DNA of 19,016 bases from Clostridia bacterium (GTDB taxonomy: Bacteria; Bacillota_E; RBS10-35; JAJYVN01): the NCBI GenBank assembly GCA_027335545.1, contig DAHWHV010000614.1, positions 1 to 19,016 on the forward strand, written 5' to 3'. The notes beneath the pieces are model-generated. The model saw nothing but the letters and a program-made list of their open reading frames with translations. It did not search any database and was not told where the DNA came from. Within the stretch, counting starts at the first letter, position 1, and every line of letters starts with the position of its first letter. A program made the position numbers and the translations under genes. Positions 1-7,716 of the stretch are shown piece by piece.

Positions 1-2
1 CG

Positions 3-194
3 GTGATCGCGCGCCTGGAGCGCGGGGGGCCCGAGGTCGGCCTGGAGATTCTGGTGGAGACCGCGCGCACCCTGGCCCCCCACGTGCGGGGGCTCCACCT
101 CTTCCCCATGGGCAGCGCCAGGGCGGTGCGGGCCGTGGCCACAGCCGTCCAGCAGTGGCGGGGCGGGGATTCCCGCACCCAGACGCCCGGATAG
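3..194 (+). CDS. C-terminal fragment of a possible MetF-type (methylenetetrahydrofolate reductase) protein, 5' truncated
   Basis: The reading frame is open from the window edge to a TAG at 192-194, so only about the last 63 residues are present. The fragment contains GLEILVETARTLAPHVRGLH followed by LFPMGS. This resembles the last helix-strand-helix of the MetF-type TIM barrel, where a helix of the type GIEIAxEL is followed by a strand such as VxGVYLMP. Many Bacillota carry this domain alone or fused to homocysteine methyltransferase. The last ten or so residues look like a nonconserved tail. The assignment rests on this short stretch only; another TIM-barrel enzyme is possible. The gene runs toward the minus-strand gene at 327-689, so its neighbours give no functional help. 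Confidence 0.45.
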   Translation: MIARLERGGPEVGLEILVETARTLAPHVRGLHLFPMGSARAVRAVATAVQQWRGGDSRTQTPG

Positions 195-326
195 GCCATC
201 CCGGGGTCCCCGTGTCGCCGCTGGGGGGAGACCCTTCCGGGGTTCGCCGGAGGCGCGCGACCTGCGGGCGGCTGGCGCGTGGGGCCGCGCGCGCAGCGGG
301 CCGAGAGACCAGGGCGGGGGCTAGGA

Positions 327-689
327 CTACGCCCGGTCGGCGGCGGCCCACAGGAAATGGGCCAGGGCATCCCGGTCGACGGGGACGCTGTGTGCCCGTA
401 GGCGGGCCCCGTCCAGGGCAAGCCCACCCGGCCAGCCCAGGACACCACCCGGGAGCACGCGTACCTGGCGAAAGAACGCGTTGTCGGCAAGGGCGGCGAA
501 CCGCCCCCCCGGTCGGGCCATCCAGAGGACGCTCGCCAGTCGGTACCCGTCGCTGCAGTGGAGCAAGAGCGCGCACCCCGGTAGGGGCAGGACGCGTTGG
601 ACAGCCTCCGCCCCGGGGACCGCCGCGTGCGCGCGCAAGCCGCAAGGGCTTGTGTTCTCCGGTGCGGGCATCCCCGCCGGACTTGCCAT
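327..689 (-). CDS. Small DUF2442-like protein
   Basis: This encodes 120 residues. The start is the ATG at 689, chosen because GGGAGGAA lies about 8 nt upstream of it; the frame stays open further upstream but without a better start. After a nonconserved N-terminus of about 40 residues, the protein shows ALLLHCSDGYRLASVLW, then GGRFAALADNAFFRQVRV, then GGVLGWPGGLALDGARL. This order (a strand with DGY, a segment resembling F-x-x-L-x-D-x-x-F-x-x-V, then V-x-W-P-x-G-x-x-L) is the DUF2442 pattern. Such proteins are small, cytoplasmic and often found beside DUF4160 or in toxin-antitoxin-like contexts, but their function is not established. No DUF4160 partner is visible here. The gene is divergent from the GH51 gene, with about 350 bp between them. 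Confidence 0.6.
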   Translation of the reverse strand: MASPAGMPAPENTSPCGLRAHAAVPGAEAVQRVLPLPGCALLLHCSDGYRLASVLWMARPGGRFAALADNAFFRQVRVLPGGVLGWPGGLALDGARLRAHSVPVDRDALAHFLWAAADRA

Positions 690-782
690 GACCCATTCCT
701 CCCGCCCAGTCGCCGTCGGTCCGGCCCTCCCACCCGACCGACTCGACCGACCCTCCCCGGGAGTCTCGTGTCTGTCCTCCCG

Positions 783-796
783 GGGCATGCATGCCC
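783..796. promoter_or_regulatory. 14-bp perfect palindrome, possible protein-binding site
   Basis: GGGCATGCATGCCC is fully self-complementary. It lies about 95 bp upstream of the minus-strand DUF2442-like start and about 250 bp upstream of the GH51 start. Its use as an operator is inference. Confidence 0.3.
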
Positions 797-947
797 GCGC
801 GGCGTGCGCCACCCCAACGGACCGGTGGTGCGTGGGCGGTGCCCGGCCGGAGCGCCCGGCCCTGAGCGGAGCCCTGGGCCCCTGCCCCCCCCTGCCCGGC
901 GGGCGAAGGAGTCTGCGTCGACGGGCCGAATCCCGGGGCGCCAGGTC

Positions 948-961
948 TGAAAACGTTTTCC
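948..961. promoter_or_regulatory. LacI/CcpA-type operator (cre-like) upstream of the arabinofuranosidase gene
   Basis: TGAAAACGTTTTCC contains the perfect 12-bp palindrome GAAAACGTTTTC with a central CG. It agrees with the Bacillota cre consensus TGWAARCGYTWNCW at all but the last position. It is one of the few A/T-rich spots nearby and lies about 80 bp upstream of the GH51 start, where a sugar-responsive LacI-family repressor or CcpA would be expected to act. No regulator gene is in the window, so which protein binds is unknown. Confidence 0.6.
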
Positions 962-1027
962 GCCCGCCCCCCGCCGCCCCGGTCGAGAACGGGTCGTCCC
1001 GGGGGTCGTCCGGGGAGAGGTCGTCTT

Positions 1028-1034
1028 GGAGGGG
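1028..1034 (+). promoter_or_regulatory. Ribosome binding site that favours a CTG start for the GH51 gene
   Basis: GGAGGGG ends 8 nt before CTG 1043, the normal spacing. The first in-frame GTG (1034) overlaps this site and would have it at no usable distance; a weaker GGGGAGAGG at 1012-1020 lies 13 nt before that GTG. Confidence 0.5.
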
Positions 1035-1042
1035 TGGTCTGG

Positions 1043-2515
1043 CTGAACAGGTTGGTGGTCGATGCCGCGGCAACCGGGGGCACGATCCACAAGAACATCT
1101 ACGGACACTTCGCGGAGCACCTGGGGCGCTGTGTGTACGAGGGTCTCTGGGTGGGAGCGGACTCGCCGATCCCGAATCTGGGCGGCATCCGCACGGACGT
1201 GGTGGACGCCCTGCGCCGGCTGCGCCCCGGCGTGCTGCGCTGGCCGGGCGGCTGCTTCGCGGATGAGTACCACTGGCGTGACGGCATCGGGCCGCGCTCC
1301 GAGCGGTCCCCCATGGTCAACACCCACTGGGGCCAGGTCGTGGAGAGCAACCACTTCGGCACGCATGAGTTCTTCGACCTCTGCGCACTGCTGGGGGCGG
1401 ACCCCTACATCTGCGGCAACGTCGGCAGCGGCGCGGTGCGCGAGATGCAGGACTGGGTCGAGTACGCCACCTTCGCCGGCGCATCGCCGCTGGCCGATCT
1501 GCGCCGCCGCAACGGCCGCCAGGACCCCTGGCGCCTCCCCTTCTTCGGGGTCGGCAACGAGAATTGGGGCTGCGGCGGGCACATGCGGGCGGAGTACTAC
1601 GCGGACCTCTATCGCCGCTATCAGACCTATGTACGCCGACTGAGCGGAAACCGCTTGGAGAAGATCGCCTGTGGGCCCAACGGGGCGGACTACCGCTGGA
1701 CCGAGGTGCTGATGCGCGAGGCGGGGCCGCTGCTGGACGGACTCAGCCTCCACTACTACACCCATCCGGCGCCGCGACCGGCGAGCCGTTCGGCGACCGA
1801 CTTCGGGGAGTCGGAGTGGTTCTCGGTGCTGAGAAACACGCTGTTCATGGACGAGTTGCTCACGAAACACGGCGCGATCATGGACCGGTATGACCCCCAG
1901 CGCCGTGTCTCGTTGGTCGTCGACGAATGGGGCACCTGGTACGACGTGGAGCCGGGGACCAACCCGCCTTTCCTGTACCAGCAGAACACGCTGCGCGACG
2001 CCCTGGTGGCCGGGATCAACCTCAACCTCTTCCAGAACCACTGCCGGCGGGTGCGGATGGCCAATATCGCCCAGACGGTCAACGTGCTGCAGGCGATGGT
2101 CCTGACGGCGGGACCCGAGATCGTGCTCACACCCAGCTACCATGTCTTCGAGATGTACAAGGTCCACCAGAACGCGACGCTCCTGCCCGTGGAGCTCGAA
2201 GCGGGGCGGTACCCGTTCGGCGCCGAAGCGATCCCGCTGCTGTCCGCCTCGGCCTCGCGCGATGCCCAGGGGGCGGTGCACGTCTCCCTCTGCAACACGC
2301 ACCCGCGTGCCGAGACGGCCCTCTCCTGCGAGTTCCGTGGCTGGCGCCCCGAGCGGGTGACGGGGCGCCTGCTCACCGCGGACGAGATGAACGCCCACAA
2401 CACGTTCGGCACCTCCCCCGTGGAGCCTGCGGAGTGGCACGGGGCGCGGGTGACCGCCGGGGCCGTGGCGTTGACGCTGCCCGCCAAGTCGGTCCTGGTG
2501 CTGGAACTGCGCTGA
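1043..2515 (+). CDS. Intracellular alpha-L-arabinofuranosidase, glycoside hydrolase family 51
   Basis: The enzyme should release terminal alpha-L-arabinofuranosyl residues from arabinan or arabinoxylan oligosaccharides with retention of configuration. From the CTG start it is 490 residues, normal for GH51, and has no signal peptide, so it probably acts on imported oligosaccharides. Family motifs appear in order: [61 protein letters not shown] with the acid/base Glu at about residue 173, and [11 protein letters not shown] with the nucleophile Glu at about residue 295. The C-terminal beta-sandwich ends in KSVLVLELR. The conventional alternative start is GTG 1034 (493 residues). An aldo/keto reductase follows after 62 bp on the same strand, probably co-transcribed. 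The cre-like palindrome at 948-961 suggests carbon-source regulation. Confidence 0.93.
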   Translation: MNRLVVDAAATGGTIHKNIYGHFAEHLGRCVYEGLWVGADSPIPNLGGIRTDVVDALRRLRPGVLRWPGGCFADEYHWRDGIGPRSERSPMVNTHWGQVVESNHFGTHEFFDLCALLGADPYICGNVGSGAVREMQDWVEYATFAGASPLADLRRRNGRQDPWRLPFFGVGNENWGCGGHMRAEYYADLYRRYQTYVRRLSGNRLEKIACGPNGADYRWTEVLMREAGPLLDGLSLHYYTHPAPRPASRSATDFGESEWFSVLRNTLFMDELLTKHGAIMDRYDPQRRVSLVVDEWGTWYDVEPGTNPPFLYQQNTLRDALVAGINLNLFQNHCRRVRMANIAQTVNVLQAMVLTAGPEIVLTPSYHVFEMYKVHQNATLLPVELEAGRYPFGAEAIPLLSASASRDAQGAVHVSLCNTHPRAETALSCEFRGWRPERVTGRLLTADEMNAHNTFGTSPVEPAEWHGARVTAGAVALTLPAKSVLVLELR

Positions 2516-2577
2516 GCGGCGGGCGGGCCGGAGCGGCCGCTCGATGCGCCGACGCTAGAGAGGGGGGCCGGACGGTG

Positions 2578-3558
2578 ATGCGGTTCATCGACGTCCCGGG
2601 GATCGGCCAGTGCTCCTGCCTGGCCCTGGGCACGATGGCCTACACTCCCGAGCGCATGGAGCAGGCGGCTGGCCTGCTGGAGGCGTTCGTGGAGATGGGG
2701 GGCAACGTGCTGGACACCGCGCACAACTACGGCGGCGAGTGGGAGGGGCGGAGCGAGCGCGCCCTCGGCCGCTGGCTGCAGGGTGCCGGGAATCGCGAGC
2801 GCGTGATCCTCCTGGACAAGGGGGCCCACCCGGACCGACGGGGCCCGCGTGTGACGCCAGCGGCGATCGCCGCGGATCTGCAAGACAGCCTGGAGCGCCT
2901 GCAGGTGCAGGTGATCGACCTCTACCTGCTCCATCGCGACGACCCAGGCCTGCCGGTGGGCCCGATCATGGAGGCGCTCAACCTCCATCTGCGCGCCGGC
3001 CGCATCCGCGCCATCGGCGCCTCCAACTGGACGGAGCGGCGGATCGAGGAGGCCAACGCCTACGCGCGGGAGCACGACCTGACGGGCTTCGTGTGCAGCA
3101 GCACCAACCTGAGCCTGGCCCGGGCCAAGGAGGCGCGCTGGCCGGGTTGCATCTCCCTGGATCGCCAGGGGCGGGACTGGCACGAGCGGACCGGCTTCCC
3201 GCTCTTCTCCTGGTCGGCTCAGGCCGGGGGGTTCTTCACGGGGCGCTTCGGCCCTGAGCGCACCGACGACGCCGACATGGTGCGCGTGTACTACTGCGAG
3301 GACAACTGGGAGCGCCTGCGGCGGGCGGCGGCCTTGGCGCGGGCCAAGGGGGCCACGGCGACCGAGGTCGCCCTGGCCTACGTGCTCCACCAACCCTTCC
3401 CCACCAGCGCGATCATCGGCCCGCTCACGCTGGAGGAGTTGCGCCAGAGCGCGTCCGCCCTGCGCCTTGCCCTCAGCGCCGACGAGGTAGGGTGGCTGGG
3501 GCTGCAGGGGCGGGACGCCCCAGGGTCGGGCCTGCCCCCCGGGGTCCCGGGGCGGTGA
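2578..3558 (+). CDS. Aldo/keto reductase
   Basis: This is a 326-residue NAD(P)H-dependent oxidoreductase of the AKR TIM-barrel superfamily. The tetrad is complete: Asp46 and Tyr51 in NVLDTAHNYGGEWEGRSE, Lys81 in VILLDKG, and His119 in DLYLLHRDDP. Further hallmarks are GRIRAIGASNW and SAIIGPLTLEELRQSASAL near the C-terminus. ATG 2578 is preceded by a purine-rich GAGAGGGGGG at a usable distance; GTG 2575 is an alternative. The gene lies 62 bp after the GH51 gene, so a role in handling arabinose or related aldoses is plausible, but the substrate cannot be read from the sequence. It converges on a second AKR gene, with a GC hairpin between them. Confidence 0.88.
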   Translation: MRFIDVPGIGQCSCLALGTMAYTPERMEQAAGLLEAFVEMGGNVLDTAHNYGGEWEGRSERALGRWLQGAGNRERVILLDKGAHPDRRGPRVTPAAIAADLQDSLERLQVQVIDLYLLHRDDPGLPVGPIMEALNLHLRAGRIRAIGASNWTERRIEEANAYAREHDLTGFVCSSTNLSLARAKEARWPGCISLDRQGRDWHERTGFPLFSWSAQAGGFFTGRFGPERTDDADMVRVYYCEDNWERLRRAAALARAKGATATEVALAYVLHQPFPTSAIIGPLTLEELRQSASALRLALSADEVGWLGLQGRDAPGSGLPPGVPGR

Positions 3559-3566
3559 GGCCCTCT

Positions 3567-3596
3567 GGCGCCGGGGGGGGCCCGCCCCTCGGCGCC
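3567..3596. terminator. Hairpin between convergent aldo/keto reductase genes (probable bidirectional terminator)
   Basis: GGCGCCGGGGGG pairs with CCCCTCGGCGCC around a 6-nt loop: a 12-bp stem with a single G-U pair. No T-tract follows in either direction. The position, just past both stop codons, supports termination or 3'-end protection. Confidence 0.55.
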
Positions 3597-3601
3597 TGGC
3601 C

Positions 3602-4504
3602 TCAGACGCGGTGTTGGCGCCGCTCGACCCAGAGGAGGAGCCGGAACGCGGGGTCCACGGGGGGCAGGATGGGGAACCCGCTCTGTGGACCCCGCGGAAA
3701 AGCGGCTTCCAGGCGCTGGATCTCGGCCGGACTGAGGGAGATGTCCCCGGCGGCCGCGTTGGCGCGCACGTGGTCGAGGCGCGCGGCCTTGGGGATGGAG
3801 ACCACCTGGGCGCGCGAGGCCAGGAAGGCCAGGGCGGCCTGGTGGGGCGTGATGCCCCTGGCCGTGGCCAGTGCGGCCAACTCCCGATACGCTCGCCAGG
3901 AGCGCAGGCGTCCGTGTCCCAGCGGGGACCAGGCCAGGATCACCTGATCGCGGCTTTGGGCATGGGGCAGGATCGCGTTTTCGACGCGGCGGTCGGCCAG
4001 GCTGTAGGGCACCTGGTTGAAGGCCGGCCGACCGGCCGCGTCGGCCGCAGCCAGCCACGCGGGGCCGAAGTTGCTCACCCCGTATGCCCCGATCGTCCCG
4101 GCCTGGCTCAGGCGCTCGAACGCGCGGAAGGTCTCCGCCAGGGGCACCGAGCGGGTGGGCCAATGCAGCAGCACGGCATCCAGGTGATCGGTGCCGAGGC
4201 GGTGCAGCGAGGCATGGACGCTCTCCAGAACCGCCTGGGCGCGGGCGTGGCAGGGCCAGACCTTGGTCACCAGGAAGACCTGGTCACGGCACCCGCGGAT
4301 CGCCTCGCCCACGACCCGTTCGGCCCCCCCGGCCGCGTAGTACTCCGCCGTATCGATCAGGGTCATGCCCAGGGACAGCCCGAGGCGGAGCGCCTCCACC
4401 TCTGCCGCCCGGTGGGCCGGCGACCGCCCCATCCCCCACGTGCCCTGCCCGATCGCGGGCAGCGTCCGCGCCAGCCACGGGACCGCCACCTGTCGCAACG
4501 CCAC
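3602..4504 (-). CDS. Aldo/keto reductase (second)
   Basis: This is an NAD(P)H-dependent reductase of about 300 residues. The tetrad is intact: Asp51 and Tyr56 in MTLIDTAEYYAAGGAE, Lys81 in VFLVTKVWP, and His114 in DAVLLHWP. It also shows GAYGVSNFGPAWL, VILAWSPLGHG and VVSIPKAARLDHVRANA, the last being the usual cofactor-binding region. The N-terminus IGQGTWGMG and the [17 protein letters not shown] segment resemble the subgroup annotated as 2,5-diketo-D-gluconate reductase-like or YeaE-like, but the substrate is unknown. Start choice is ambiguous: GTG 4504 has AAAAGGGGG almost adjoining it, while TTG 4498 has the same G-run 8 nt upstream and may be the real start. It is divergent from the HAD hydrolase gene. 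Confidence 0.87.
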   Translation of the reverse strand: MALRQVAVPWLARTLPAIGQGTWGMGRSPAHRAAEVEALRLGLSLGMTLIDTAEYYAAGGAERVVGEAIRGCRDQVFLVTKVWPCHARAQAVLESVHASLHRLGTDHLDAVLLHWPTRSVPLAETFRAFERLSQAGTIGAYGVSNFGPAWLAAADAAGRPAFNQVPYSLADRRVENAILPHAQSRDQVILAWSPLGHGRLRSWRAYRELAALATARGITPHQAALAFLASRAQVVSIPKAARLDHVRANAAAGDISLSPAEIQRLEAAFPRGPQSGFPILPPVDPAFRLLLWVERRQHRV

Positions 4505-4720
4505 GTCCCCCTTTTCATGCGGCACTCCGCGCGCCCTGCCCCCCGGAGGGAGGGCGGGGTACCAGGAACTCGCGCCTGCCGCCTCGGCTCCAGGGCACCG
4601 GCGCCCCGGCGCGGGCGCTGACGCCGACATCGCCCCCGGCGCGGGCGGCGCGCATCCCCCTGGACGGTGGAGGGGGGGGCCGCCGCCGGGCCGAACTCGC
4701 CGGACCCGGGGGGATAACCG

Positions 4721-5365
4721 ATGCGCGTGGTGCTGTTCGATGTGGGGAACACCCTGGCCCACCTGGATTATGCCTTTCTCGCGGGACGCAGCGGGGTGGC
4801 CGTCGAGGCGATGGCGCACGCGGACGCCCTGGTGCGACGCCACGGGTGGCCCCCGGGGGAGGGGTTCTTCCCGGGCTACTTCGGGGCCGTGGCGGCGACC
4901 CTGGGGCTCGACGCCCAAGCCGGCCGGGCCCTGGCCACGGCGGCGGCCGACGAGCACCGCAGGCGACCGGGGGGGCTCTGGAACGATGTCGACCCGGAGG
5001 CGGGCGCGGTGCTGACGCGCCTGGCGGGGGCCGGGTTGCGCCTCGGCGTGGTCTCCAACGCGGATGGTCGCGTGGAGGAGCAACTGCGCGGCTTTGGCCT
5101 GCGCCAGCATTTCGCGGTGGTCGTCGACTCCCATACCGTCGCCGTGGCCAAGCCGGACCCCCGCATCTTCGACGCCGCCCTGCAGGCCCTGGAGGTGGTC
5201 CCCGGCGAGGCCCTCTACGTTGGGGACCTCTACGCGGTCGATGTGCGCGGCGCTCAGGCCTGCGGCTTGGCGGCGGCCCTCTACGATCGCTGGGACGCCT
5301 GGCCCGACGCCCCCTGTGCCCGTATCCGGCGGCTGGGGGAGTTGCTGCCCCTGCTCGGCCTCTGA
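4721..5365 (+). CDS. HAD-superfamily hydrolase (phosphatase-like)
   Basis: This 214-residue protein has all four HAD motifs. Motif I is LFDVGNTL, with nucleophile Asp7. Motif II is VVSNADG (Ser112). The motif III lysine lies in VAKPDPRIF (Lys144). Motif IV is YVGDLYAVDV (Asp169 and Asp174). The residues between about 15 and 90 form the helical C1 cap. The position two after the nucleophile, usually Asp, is Gly; this DxG variant occurs in several HAD subgroups. The IFDAAL segment after motif III is typical of haloacid-dehalogenase and phosphoglycolate-phosphatase-like members. The ATG at 4721 follows a GGGGGG run at normal spacing. It converges on the MutS-like gene with a hairpin between. The substrate is unknown. 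Confidence 0.85.
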   Translation: MRVVLFDVGNTLAHLDYAFLAGRSGVAVEAMAHADALVRRHGWPPGEGFFPGYFGAVAATLGLDAQAGRALATAAADEHRRRPGGLWNDVDPEAGAVLTRLAGAGLRLGVVSNADGRVEEQLRGFGLRQHFAVVVDSHTVAVAKPDPRIFDAALQALEVVPGEALYVGDLYAVDVRGAQACGLAAALYDRWDAWPDAPCARIRRLGELLPLLGL

Positions 5366-5386
5366 GCCGGATACGCCCCTTGCGCC

Positions 5387-5423
5387 GCCGCGCGGGCCGG
5401 CGCGCACTGCCGGCCTGCGCGGC
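5387..5423. terminator. Hairpin between convergent HAD and MutS-like genes
   Basis: GCCGCGCGGGCCGGC (5387-5401) pairs with GCCGGCCTGCGCGGC (5409-5423) around a 7-nt loop: a 15-bp stem with one G-U pair. There is no T-tract. It lies between two converging stop codons. Confidence 0.55.
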
Positions 5424-5435
5424 GGGCGGTCGCCG

Positions 5436-7181
5436 TCAGGTCGTCCCGAAGCCGCGCTCGCCGAGCTTGCGTTTCAGCTGGTCGAAACTGATGCCGTGCT
5501 GGCGGGCGATGGCCGAGGCGAAGCTTTGTCCCCGGGGCGGTCCCGGCACGATGTGAAAGGTGGGGCGCGGCTCCCCCTCCCCGCGGTCGGCCGGATCGGG
5601 TCCGGGGCCGTGCGACGCGTCGTCGTCCTCCCCGGGGCGGCGGAGGAAGATCGGCTCCGGCCCCTGCGGCTCGTCGGGCCCCAACACGCCCGCCACCAGG
5701 CTGGCCACGGGGCTGTCGGCCTCGGGCACCGAGGCGTTGACGCGCTCGGTGGCGGCGGCGAGGTCGTGTAGGTGGGTGGCGTAGATGCAGCGGGCCCCGA
5801 GGAGCCTGAAGCCGCGCACGGCGTCCACCGCCAACCCCAGGGCCTCGACCTGGCTGGTGCCCGCGAGCACCTCGTTGAGCAGCACCAGGCTGCCCGGCGT
5901 GGCCTCCGCGAAGACCTCGGCCAGCCGCTCGGCCTCCTCGTCCAGGCGGCCCTCACCCGGTTTGGCGGTCTCCGGGGCGAGGAAGTGGGTGATCACGCTG
6001 TCGACCGGGGACAGACGTGCGGCCGTGCCGGGCACCAGGAGGCCAGCGGTGAAGAGGATGTGCGCGAGGCCGACGGCCCGGATGAAGGTGGTCTTTCCGC
6101 CCCGGTTGGGGCCGGTGAGGATCCAGACGCGGCCCGACTTCCCGTCGAAGGTGATGTCCGAGGGCACGATCCGTCTCGGCCCGTCCCGATCCGCCAGCAT
6201 GCGCAAGGCCAAGGCGACGTTGTAGCCCCCCTGGATGTGGCAGGAGCGCTCCTGCGCGGGAGCCACCTCGGGTCGGCAGAGCGGCAGGCCGGCCGCGCGC
6301 AGCCGGTGGAAGAGGGCAGCGGCACCCAGGTAGAAGGCGAGTTCGGGTTCCAGGTGCGCCAGCTTGCCCGCATTCACGGCTTGAAACTTCTCCAAGGCCG
6401 ACAGGGCCGCGCCGGCGGTGGCCTCCAGGAGCGTGCGCAGGTCGCGGAAGAGGACGTTGTCCTGATGATAGAGGTTGACGGGGTCCGCCCGCCGCAGGGG
6501 GCTCAGGCCTCGCCCCTCGCTCTGCGCGCCATGGAAGAGGCGGTCGAGCATGGACCCGCGTCCGGGCGTGCGCGGGCCGATGGCCAGGATGGCAGCCGAT
6601 TCCGGTTCCCAGGAGGGTTTGAGGTTGATCGCCAGCGTGATGCACTCGCCCTGCTTGACGCTTTCCCGCAAGCGGGGCAACTCCTCGTCCAGGGCCCGAA
6701 AGGCATCCCCGCCCATTTCGGCGGCCAGGCCGTCGTGCAGGCCGCGCAAGCCGGCGGAGCGCGGCTCGGCCTCCGTGAGCGCCGCCCGGAGTTCGGTCAC
6801 CGCCCGCACATAGAGGGAGAGGTCGGTCAGGCGTCGGGTGAGCTCCAGGACGCCCCAGTCGTCCTCGCCACCGGCCGTGGGGTCGTCGCCCCGCCCCAGT
6901 TCGGCCAGCAGGGGCAGCAGCCCGGAGAGCCGGCTCACCAGGCGCTGGTCGGCCAGGACGTCCTCCAGGACCTCCTGGCGGTAGGTGATCGTGTCGGCGT
7001 CACTGCCCATGACCGTGAGCACCGACCAGACCATCTCCAGCCGGCGACGGTCCCGGCCAGCCAGGGCGCGGGCCAGCTCCGCCACGTCCAAATCGGCGCA
7101 GGTGGTCTGGGAGAGGCGTGTCCCTGGCCGTGCCCGTTGGGGGCCGCCTGGCCAGAGGAGGCTCTGCGACTGAAGGCTCAT
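5436..7181 (-). CDS. MutS-family ATPase (short MutS-like protein, lacks mismatch-recognition domain)
   Basis: The protein is 581 residues. There is no N-terminal MutS domain I with its Phe-x-Glu mismatch motif and no Smr nuclease domain, so it is neither canonical MutS nor MutS2. The N-terminal half is a helical core/lever-like region, including ITYRQEVLEDVL near the start. The C-terminal half is the ABC-type MutS ATPase: Walker A GPNRGGKTTFIRAVG (Lys363), a region near LAPETAKPGEGRLDEEAERL, Walker B SLVLLNEVLAGTS (Asn436, Glu437), then ARCIYATHLHDLA. The C-terminus has an acidic Asp/Gly/Pro-rich insertion before FHIVPGPPRGQSFASAIA. The Walker B Asp is replaced by Asn. ATG 7181 is preferred because the G-run SD lies 9 nt upstream; ATG 7190 abuts that SD. 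The in vivo role is unknown. Confidence 0.85.
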   Translation of the reverse strand: MSLQSQSLLWPGGPQRARPGTRLSQTTCADLDVAELARALAGRDRRRLEMVWSVLTVMGSDADTITYRQEVLEDVLADQRLVSRLSGLLPLLAELGRGDDPTAGGEDDWGVLELTRRLTDLSLYVRAVTELRAALTEAEPRSAGLRGLHDGLAAEMGGDAFRALDEELPRLRESVKQGECITLAINLKPSWEPESAAILAIGPRTPGRGSMLDRLFHGAQSEGRGLSPLRRADPVNLYHQDNVLFRDLRTLLEATAGAALSALEKFQAVNAGKLAHLEPELAFYLGAAALFHRLRAAGLPLCRPEVAPAQERSCHIQGGYNVALALRMLADRDGPRRIVPSDITFDGKSGRVWILTGPNRGGKTTFIRAVGLAHILFTAGLLVPGTAARLSPVDSVITHFLAPETAKPGEGRLDEEAERLAEVFAEATPGSLVLLNEVLAGTSQVEALGLAVDAVRGFRLLGARCIYATHLHDLAAATERVNASVPEADSPVASLVAGVLGPDEPQGPEPIFLRRPGEDDDASHGPGPDPADRGEGEPRPTFHIVPGPPRGQSFASAIARQHGISFDQLKRKLGERGFGTT

Positions 7182-7417
7182 GCGGATCATCCCCCTTGCC
7201 GCAGGTTGCGCGGGCGGGACGGCGTGCGCCGCCGGAGGGGCAGCGGCCGGTCCGGCGAGGCGGCCGACCGGGCCCCGCCTGCGGCGGGTGCTCCGCGCCG
7301 CGGTCTTCACGGCCCACGGGCGGTGCTTCTCGCCCGGGCGTCCCATTCCCCTTCGCTGCGGCCCAGTTCCGGTGTGGGGCGTGGGCCTCTCCCCCTGCAC
7401 CCCCGCGCCGCGCGGCT

Positions 7418-7500
7418 GGGTGGCGGCTGGGTGGCGGCTGGGTGAGTGATGGGTGAGTGATGGGGAAGTGCTGGGGTGAGGGATGGGGTGAGTGAGGAGG
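7418..7500 (+). repeat. 11-nt G-rich tandem array with G-quadruplex potential
   Basis: GGG runs begin at 7418, 7429, 7440, 7451, 7462 and 7473, exactly 11 nt apart, then at 7480 and 7485. Unit types are GGGTGGCGGCT (twice), GGGTGAGTGAT (twice), GGGGAAGTGCT, GGGGTGAGGGAT and a last partial GGGGTGAGTGA leading into GGAGG. The loops of 2-8 nt between G-tracts permit intramolecular G-quadruplexes on the plus strand. It lies upstream of both divergent genes. Confidence 0.8.
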
Positions 7501-7700
7501 AATCGCGGCCGGGCGGGCGGAAAGTGCCCAGGCGGCTGCCCGGTGCGTGGCACGCTCGCCCCGGATCGCGGCTCGGCGGCCCGGGGCACCCGGCGGGCGC
7601 GGCCCCGGGCGCGGCCAGCGTCGCTCCTCTGCCGCGAGGGCCCGGCGATCAGGGCGAGGGCAGAGTCTGCCGCCAAACGCAACGCTGGCGGGAGGCGCCT

Positions 7701-7707
7701 GGGGGGG
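7701..7707 (+). promoter_or_regulatory. G-run ribosome binding site before a CTG start
   Basis: A run of seven G ends 9 nt before CTG 7717, the first plausible start next to the hydrophobic N-terminus of the DUF5693-type protein. Confidence 0.35.
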
Positions 7708-7716
7708 CACGCTGCA

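Larger units (their letters stand above)
690..1042. other. Divergent intergenic region between the DUF2442-like gene and the GH51 gene
   Basis: I see no credible gene in these roughly 350 bp; the open frames crossing it look like GC-driven shadows. It holds a 14-bp palindrome at 783-796, a short direct repeat of CGACCGAC around 735-751, and the A/T-containing operator-like palindrome at 948-961. No convincing -35/-10 pair could be picked out by eye. Confidence 0.5.
7182..7716. other. Divergent intergenic region between the MutS-like and DUF5693 genes
   Basis: About 535 bp if the downstream gene starts at CTG 7717. A plus-strand frame is open from GTG 7492 (also GTG 7543), but its translation is Arg/Gly/Pro-rich low-complexity sequence unlike a conserved N-terminus, so I treat it as leader. 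The region holds an 11-nt G-rich tandem array at 7418-7500. It is the likely site of both divergent promoters, although no clear -35/-10 boxes are seen. Confidence 0.45.

Noticed and set aside
155..1266. Plus-strand open frames across the DUF2442-like gene and the intergenic region
   Set aside because: Arg/Pro/Gly-rich shadow translations; the minus-strand DUF2442 pattern and the GH51 start explain the region better.
2137..3393. Long minus-strand open frame of 418 codons opposite the GH51 and AKR genes
   Set aside because: It is a GC-driven shadow lying antisense to two well-recognised enzymes and shows no conserved motifs.
7492..7716. N-terminal extension of the DUF5693 gene from GTG 7492 or 7543
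   Set aside because: The translation is Arg/Gly/Pro-rich without a conserved pattern, and it begins inside the G-rich repeat array; a start close to the first hydrophobic segment fits the family better.
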